From: Streptomyces sp. NRRL S-118
GTDB taxonomy: Bacteria; Actinomycetota; Actinomycetes; Streptomycetales; Streptomycetaceae
Direction of reading: 5' to 3'
DNA: 8,777 bases
Assembly (NCBI RefSeq): GCF_000716335.1
Contig: NZ_KL591038.1
Coordinates: 39,711 to 48,487 of the forward strand
Shown here: positions 6,155-8,777 of the stretch, piece after piece
Layout of the letters: the number at the start of each line of letters is the position of its first letter
Numbering within the stretch: position 1 is the stretch's first letter
The notes under the pieces: generated by a model
The model's database searches: none
Told to the model about the DNA's origin: nothing
Seen by the model: only the letters and a program-made list of their open reading frames with translations
Made by a program: the position numbers and the translations under genes

Positions 6155-6494
6155 CTAGACGTCGCTCGCCGAGGCGGTCTTCTTCGGCCGGCCACGGCCT
6201 CGGTCGGGGCGCGGCCTGGACCTGGTTGGCGCGTACAGCTGGTCCTCTTGCGGCCCGGCTCACGGCTCTCGGCCACCAGGCCCCACCGGCCGAACTGCTT
6301 ACGGGCGCTGCCCGCGGCGGACGGGCCGGTGTAGCCGAGGTACTCGGCCACCTTGCTGATGCTCCACAGCTCCCGAGGCTGGCAGATGTAGGCGTCGACC
6401 GTTCCGGGCCCCAGCGCGGTCGGCGGCGCACGTAGCGGTCCGGCTCGGGCAGGTACCCGGTTCCCCGGAGCGTGTCCCAGCCCACCGTGCTCAT
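6155..6494 (-). pseudogene. Frameshifted helix-turn-helix / AT-hook regulator
   Basis: From ATG 6494 one frame reads MSTVGWDTLRGTGYLPEPDR and then YVRRR. Near 6420 the signal moves to a second frame: TALGPGTVDAYICQPRELWS, then ISKVAEYLGYTGPSAAGSAR and KQFGRWGLVAESREPGR. Around 6235-6250 it moves again (NQVQAA), and the end lies in a third frame as RGRGRPKKTASASDV with a TAG at 6155. The middle is a helix-turn-helix of a kind I recall from Streptomyces regulators; the GRGRPKK tail resembles an AT-hook, which grips the DNA minor groove. At least two shifts, probably three, are needed, so no intact product of about 110 residues can be made. The ribosome binding site (GGCGGAA) is weak. Most likely a decayed DNA-binding gene from a mobile element. 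Confidence 0.7.
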
Positions 6495-6551
6495 CGGGCA
6501 TTCCGCCGTGCCGATGTTCCCCGACGCCGGACCTCAAGCCAGCCCGAGAAC

Positions 6552-6586
6552 GACCGGGCCCCCGGCACACGCCCGAGGGCCCGGTC
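6552..6586 (-). terminator. Terminator downstream of the SYGxKH gene
   Basis: GACCGGGCCC (6552-6561) and GGGCCCGGTC (6577-6586) form a perfect 10-bp stem with a 15-base loop, 20 bases after the stop of the minus-strand gene ending at 6607. It should separate that gene from the broken regulator downstream. Confidence 0.7.
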
Positions 6587-6606
6587 TGCAGGGCGGGAGC
6601 CCGCGC

Positions 6607-7068
6607 CTACCTCAGCTTGTTCAGGTCGCGCTGGCTCATGCCGAACCGCACGTTCGGCTGGTCGTACCTGAAGGGATACCCGACGATGAACGCGGAGGCG
6701 ATGAGCACGCCGTTGGGCAGGTATGTGCCAGTTGCCCGCTCGATCAAGTGCTTCACACCGTAGCTGCCAGCGGTGAGCGTCTTGATCGGCGTGATGTTGT
6801 TGCGCAGCCACAGGGCCGTCTTCACGATGAGGTCCTCATTACGCCGCAGGTGCTCGCGCTCACCGGCGAGTTCGGCGCGCCGCTGCTCGGTGGCCAACCG
6901 AGGGGAGTTGAAGACGCCGATACCGAAGTTGCCGAGCCTCTCGTGCTCCTCCATCACTTCGGCCAGGGTCGGCCAGTGGAGCTGGCGGCGGCGAGCGTTC
7001 AAGTACGTCGTTTCGGTGGCGGCCTGGAAAGCGCGAATCCACGACTTCTGACGGTGGTTCTGGGTCAT
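6607..7068 (-). CDS. Conserved hypothetical protein, SYGxKH type
   Basis: The 153-residue protein starts at ATG 7068 with GAGGAG 6 bases upstream. Residues about 1-60 are charged and mixed (LNARRRQLHWPTLAEVMEEH). Residues about 60-100 are helical and contain the basic run REHLRRNEDL. Residues 102-140 carry the most recognisable part: SYGVKHLIERATGTYLPNG, then VLIASAFIVGYPFRYDQPN. I recall this SYGxKH...NGxxIAxA pattern from small proteins on actinomycete plasmids, phages and integrative elements, with no established function. There is no signal peptide or true membrane span; the hydrophobic stretch at 120-131 is short. The start overlaps the stop of a short upstream frame (TGATG), so its translation may be coupled. 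It is intact among broken neighbours, which hints at selection. Confidence 0.8.
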   Translation of the reverse strand: MTQNHRQKSWIRAFQAATETTYLNARRRQLHWPTLAEVMEEHERLGNFGIGVFNSPRLATEQRRAELAGEREHLRRNEDLIVKTALWLRNNITPIKTLTAGSYGVKHLIERATGTYLPNGVLIASAFIVGYPFRYDQPNVRFGMSQRDLNKLR

Positions 7069-7244
7069 CAGGTGCTCCTCGCAGGGCTGCCCACGTCCCC
7101 CGCACGGATGTCTGATGACCTGGCGGAAGTGCTGGGCGCGATTCGGAGAACCTTGTCTTCGCCGTCACGGCGTACGTGGGCCACCGTGACTCGGAGCGGG
7201 CAGGCGCTGTCTGCCAGGAGCAGCATACCCATCTGCTCACTCAT
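7068..7244 (-). CDS. Short ORF coupled to the SYGxKH gene
   Basis: From ATG 7244 a 58-residue frame runs MSEQMGMLLLADSACPLRVT onward and ends in a TGA that overlaps the next ATG (TGATG), a layout typical of translational coupling. Third-position use is moderately gene-like. The N-terminal strand-rich part (MLLLAD, LRVTVAHVR, KVLRIAPS) could be a small beta domain. There is no strong ribosome binding site at 7244; GTG 7307 is an alternative giving 79 residues, also poorly supported. The same frame is open upstream except for one TGA at 7314-7316, beyond which lies a well-initiated 28-codon ORF. It may therefore be the second half of a gene broken by a nonsense mutation. Function unknown. Confidence 0.45.
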   Translation of the reverse strand: MSEQMGMLLLADSACPLRVTVAHVRRDGEDKVLRIAPSTSARSSDIRAGDVGSPARST

Positions 7245-7313
7245 GAGGCCCGCCGCGAGACCGGAGAGCACGCCACCATGCACGAGATCGGCCGGGACGG
7301 CTCCCACCCACCG

Positions 7314-7400
7314 TCACACCCTGGTGCTTGCGACGGGGCCCGCTGCGACCGGGCCGGAGCGCCTGCCCCTCAGTTGAGCAACGTCGTTGAAACGCCGCAT
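7314..7400 (-). CDS. 28-codon ORF with a strong ribosome binding site, in frame with the next ORF
   Basis: ATG 7400 follows GGAGGAG (7406-7412) at 5 bases, one of the best initiation sites in the window. It encodes MRRFNDVAQLRGRRSGPVAA and ends STRV at a TGA. The frame continues without another stop through the ORF ending at 7068, so it may be a leader peptide or the front of a roughly 110-codon gene cut by one stop. The peptide is basic and has no recognisable motif. Confidence 0.4.
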   Translation of the reverse strand: MRRFNDVAQLRGRRSGPVAAGPVASTRV

Positions 7401-7402
7401 GA

Positions 7403-7581
7403 CGACTCCTCCAGCGCCCCGTCCCGCTGCCTGCGAGGTCCGAACTCCTCGCCCTGACGATCGCACTGGCCGCCGGCGCCGCCACCCCGGCGGCCGGTGC
7501 GCGTACGTCGACAAGCGGACCAACAGGTGCGTGGCGAGGTCGGGCGGCGGGTGCGGCACGGGCATTGTGGTGAAGTACTGA
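7403..7581 (+). pseudogene. Probable decayed small secreted peptide gene
   Basis: One plus frame gives a signal-peptide-like stretch, ELLALTIALAAGAATPAAGA (about 7442-7501). Just after it, near 7498-7504, the gene-like signal moves to the neighbouring frame, which reads YVDKRTNRCVARSGGGCGTG and ends IVVKY at a TGA (7579-7581), with almost all third bases G or C. Inserting one base at the junction would give an exported peptide whose mature part is about 25-30 residues with two to three cysteines. The first frame has no start codon of its own: an ATG at 7399 is one base out of register, and there is no ribosome binding site. A strong terminator cluster follows at once, which supports a former gene on this strand. 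It overlaps the start region of the minus-strand 28-codon ORF. Confidence 0.4.
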
Positions 7582-7584
7582 TGC

Positions 7585-7653
7585 CCCGCTGGTGCAGCCG
7601 CCCAGCGGGCCCTGGGCGGTGCGACCGCCCAGGGCCGTGACCCTTTCAGGGTC
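7585..7653. terminator. Cluster of three hairpins between convergent genes
   Basis: Three stems follow one another. CCCGCTGG/CCAGCGGG (7585-7592 and 7602-7609) has a 9-base loop. GGCCCTGGGCGGT/ACCGCCCAGGGCC (7608-7620 and 7624-7636) is a 13-bp stem with a 3-base loop. GACCCT/AGGGTC (7639-7644 and 7648-7653) has a 3-base loop. The first two share two bases, so they compete. The cluster lies between a plus-strand stop at 7581 and a minus-strand stop at 7684 and should work in both directions. Confidence 0.8.
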
Positions 7654-7683
7654 TGTGCCGCGTGCTTGGCTGCCGCTTGGGGG

Positions 7684-8208
7684 TCAGCCGCGCGGTGCGG
7701 TGGTGGTCCAGTTGTAGTCCTTGCCGCGGAAGCAAGCGTTGATCCGGTTGACGCGGGCCTGTGTGCCGCACCGTTCCTTGGTGGTGTACCAGGGGCTGAT
7801 GCGCAGTCCGGCCTGAGGGACCTGGGCTGCGGTCTGGTGCAGCCCGGCGTGGGCGATCCAGGCCTTCTGGCGCTTGCACTGGGAGTCGTAGCGCCAGACG
7901 AATTCCCCGCCCATGGAGCGGAAGCGGACCTTGAGCGCGTCGTTGTCCGGAGCGAGGACCCAGCTGGAGGTGCGGTCCCACATGAACGTCTTGCGGGGCT
8001 TGTAGGAGCGCCAGGCGGTGCTGCACTTCTCGTCCGGGCCCTGCTGCTTGGCGCGCTGCTGGGCCGCTACGCCGACGACGGTGTCGGTCGGCTGTGCGTC
8101 CTTGTCGAAGACGGCGCCGGCTCCGGCGGTGAGGGCTCCGGCCGTCACACCGAGGGTGGCGACGGCGATGGCCACGGGCCGGGCCCTGCGGGAGGTGAGG
8201 AGGGACAT
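7684..8208 (-). CDS. Secreted four-cysteine protein of unknown function
   Basis: The 174-residue protein starts at ATG 8208 with GAAGGAG (8216-8222) 7 bases upstream, a strong site. Residues 1-32 are a signal peptide: basic LTSRRARP, then a hydrophobic core VAIAVATLGVTAGALTAGAG. Residues about 34-58 are a polar linker (QQRAKQQGPDE). The mature domain has cysteines at 62, 111, 147 and 159, enough for two disulfides, and many aromatic residues (TAWRSYK, FMWDRTSSW, EFVWRYDSQ, ISPWYTTKE, DYNW). Even spacing of beta-like segments suggests a compact extracellular fold, perhaps a binding protein or inhibitor. No catalytic motif is seen and the family is not recognised. It diverges from the gene beginning at 8767, with more than 550 bases of structured non-coding DNA between them. 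Confidence 0.85.
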   Translation of the reverse strand: MSLLTSRRARPVAIAVATLGVTAGALTAGAGAVFDKDAQPTDTVVGVAAQQRAKQQGPDEKCSTAWRSYKPRKTFMWDRTSSWVLAPDNDALKVRFRSMGGEFVWRYDSQCKRQKAWIAHAGLHQTAAQVPQAGLRISPWYTTKERCGTQARVNRINACFRGKDYNWTTTAPRG

Positions 8209-8441
8209 ACGGATGCTCCTTCGATGACGTACGGACGAATCCGGTGACCGGCCGGCGGTTTTGACGCGCCGCGGCGGCCGGGGATGGTGGGTTGCTCGCA
8301 CCGGGTCGTCGGCACCGGCGTGACAGCGAGCGGGGAATCGAGGCGGCGGACCCGGATGTGCCGTCGACGAGGGGCGTGGTCCGGGTGGGCCGGTCGATGC
8401 GATGAGCCTGCCGGTCCCGGTGAGCGTCCGGCAACGGTTGT

Positions 8442-8686
8442 GGGCGGCCGGGACAGTCCGGGGCCGTCCCACCCGGGTGTCTGCCCTGGTCACAGGGGGT
8501 GCGGCGGGTACTCGGGGCGGTGGCTCAGGGCTTGCCTGAACCATGTGGATGCGTCCCTCTCGGTCGCCGGCATCCCACGCACCGCCCGGCCGACGCGCCC
8601 TGTCATCGCTTTCGACCGCGGCAGTTGGCGGCGGCCGGGACAGGGGCATGAGCTGGAAGGACATTCCCGGACTGTCCCGGCCGCCC
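8442..8686. repeat. 21-bp perfect inverted repeat with a 203-base spacer
   Basis: The arm at 8442-8462 begins GGGCGGCCGGGACAGTCC and its exact reverse complement lies at 8666-8686. A third partial copy, GGCGGCCGGGACAG, is at 8630-8643 in the same direction as the left arm, and can pair with 8672-8685 around a 28-base loop. Each arm is itself nearly palindromic around GGACAGTCC. Possible roles are paired operator sites, ends of a MITE-like element of 245 bases, or the borders of an invertible segment. No target-site duplication is obvious. Confidence 0.8.
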
Positions 8687-8718
8687 CGGGATCTTGCTGG
8701 ACACCCGGGCGTCGCGAA

Positions 8719-8762
8719 GTCTCCTTCACCTGAGCCCACCCCAAGAGCACCGTGAAGGAGAC
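8719..8762 (+). promoter_or_regulatory. Hairpin that buries the ribosome binding site of the gene at 8767
   Basis: GTCTCCTTCAC (8719-8729) and GTGAAGGAGAC (8752-8762) form a perfect 11-bp stem around a 22-base loop. The right arm contains GAAGGAG (8754-8760), the ribosome binding site for the start at 8767, so the left arm is an exact anti-site. The fold should lower translation unless opened. It could act as a riboswitch-like, temperature-sensitive or protein-bound switch; the loop alone does not match a class I recognise. Confidence 0.6.
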
Positions 8763-8766
8763 CGTG

Positions 8767-8777
8767 ATGGCCCAGGT
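8767..8777 (+). CDS. Start of a gene running off the right edge
   Basis: ATG 8767 follows GAAGGAG (8754-8760) at 6 bases; an in-frame GTG at 8764 is an alternative. Only M-A-Q can be read, so the product cannot be identified. The strong ribosome binding site makes a real start likely. Confidence 0.55.

Larger units (their letters stand above)
8209..8766. other. Divergent non-coding region rich in inverted repeats
   Basis: No frame in this 558-base stretch has a ribosome binding site, steady codon bias or recognisable protein sequence; the open frames are proline- and arginine-rich as expected by chance. The region must hold the promoters of the minus-strand gene at 8208 and the plus-strand gene at 8767. 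It contains the 21-bp inverted repeat and the hairpin listed separately. CCCGGGTGTC (8472-8481) also recurs inverted as GACACCCGGG (8700-8709). Confidence 0.6.

Noticed and set aside
7314..7316. Selenocysteine at the in-frame TGA
   Set aside because: No SECIS-like hairpin was seen just after the TGA and no redox motif surrounds it; a nonsense mutation or two separate ORFs are simpler.
8442..8686. Insertion sequence with terminal inverted repeats
   Set aside because: The 203-base interior has no transposase and no target-site duplication is evident; a MITE-like origin is kept only as one option.
8209..8739. N-terminal extension of the secreted protein frame up to 8739
   Set aside because: The extension is proline/arginine-rich, and ATG 8208 has a strong ribosome binding site and begins a signal peptide.

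Overview
The window is very GC-rich, with codons that end almost always in G or C and GGAGG-type ribosome binding sites. Several protein families present are, from memory, typical of Streptomyces: an ECF-like sigma protein, a CxCGW-motif protein, a Cys motif ending in CYMFGR, and an SYGxKH plasmid/phage-type protein. The best guess is a Streptomyces or close relative, in an accessory region such as a chromosome arm or a mobile-element remnant. No integrase, replication, conjugation, rRNA, tRNA or CRISPR sequence is visible.

Layout. (1) 45-295, minus strand: a small membrane-peptide gene broken by one apparent extra base, followed by a terminator-like hairpin. (2) 296-1035: mostly no convincing gene. 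There is one doubtful plus-strand ORF (481-825), then hairpins that form a structured leader. (3) 1036-2602, plus strand: a cassette of an ECF-like sigma-factor protein, a translationally coupled helical-repeat protein, a strong long hairpin, and a 59-residue single-span membrane peptide. (4) 2663-4724: a terminator, then on the minus strand a 669-residue secreted protein made of a PA14 domain and about five fibronectin type III-like domains, with no catalytic domain seen. (5) 4871-5244: a scar with a frameshifted Cys-motif gene remnant on minus and an orphan C-terminal fragment on plus. (6) 5323-5987, plus strand: a 12-bp hairpin and an intact 201-residue CxCGW protein. (7) 6155-7400, minus strand: a multiply frameshifted HTH/AT-hook regulator, an intact 153-residue SYGxKH protein, and one or two short upstream ORFs in one frame split by a TGA. 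(8) 7403-7653: a probable decayed small secreted peptide on plus and a triple-hairpin terminator. (9) 7684-8208, minus strand: a 174-residue secreted protein with four cysteines. (10) 8209-8777: a non-coding divergent region with a 21-bp perfect inverted repeat and an 11-bp hairpin that buries the ribosome binding site of a gene starting at 8767.

The most unusual signals are the architecture of 8442-8767 (spaced inverted repeat plus an occluded ribosome binding site), the sigma/helical-repeat/membrane-peptide cassette with hairpins before and inside it, and the cluster of frame-broken small genes among intact ones. The breaks may be real decay, programmed recoding, or sequencing error, and the sequence alone cannot decide. 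No function is claimed for the whole as a system; links between the modules are inference.
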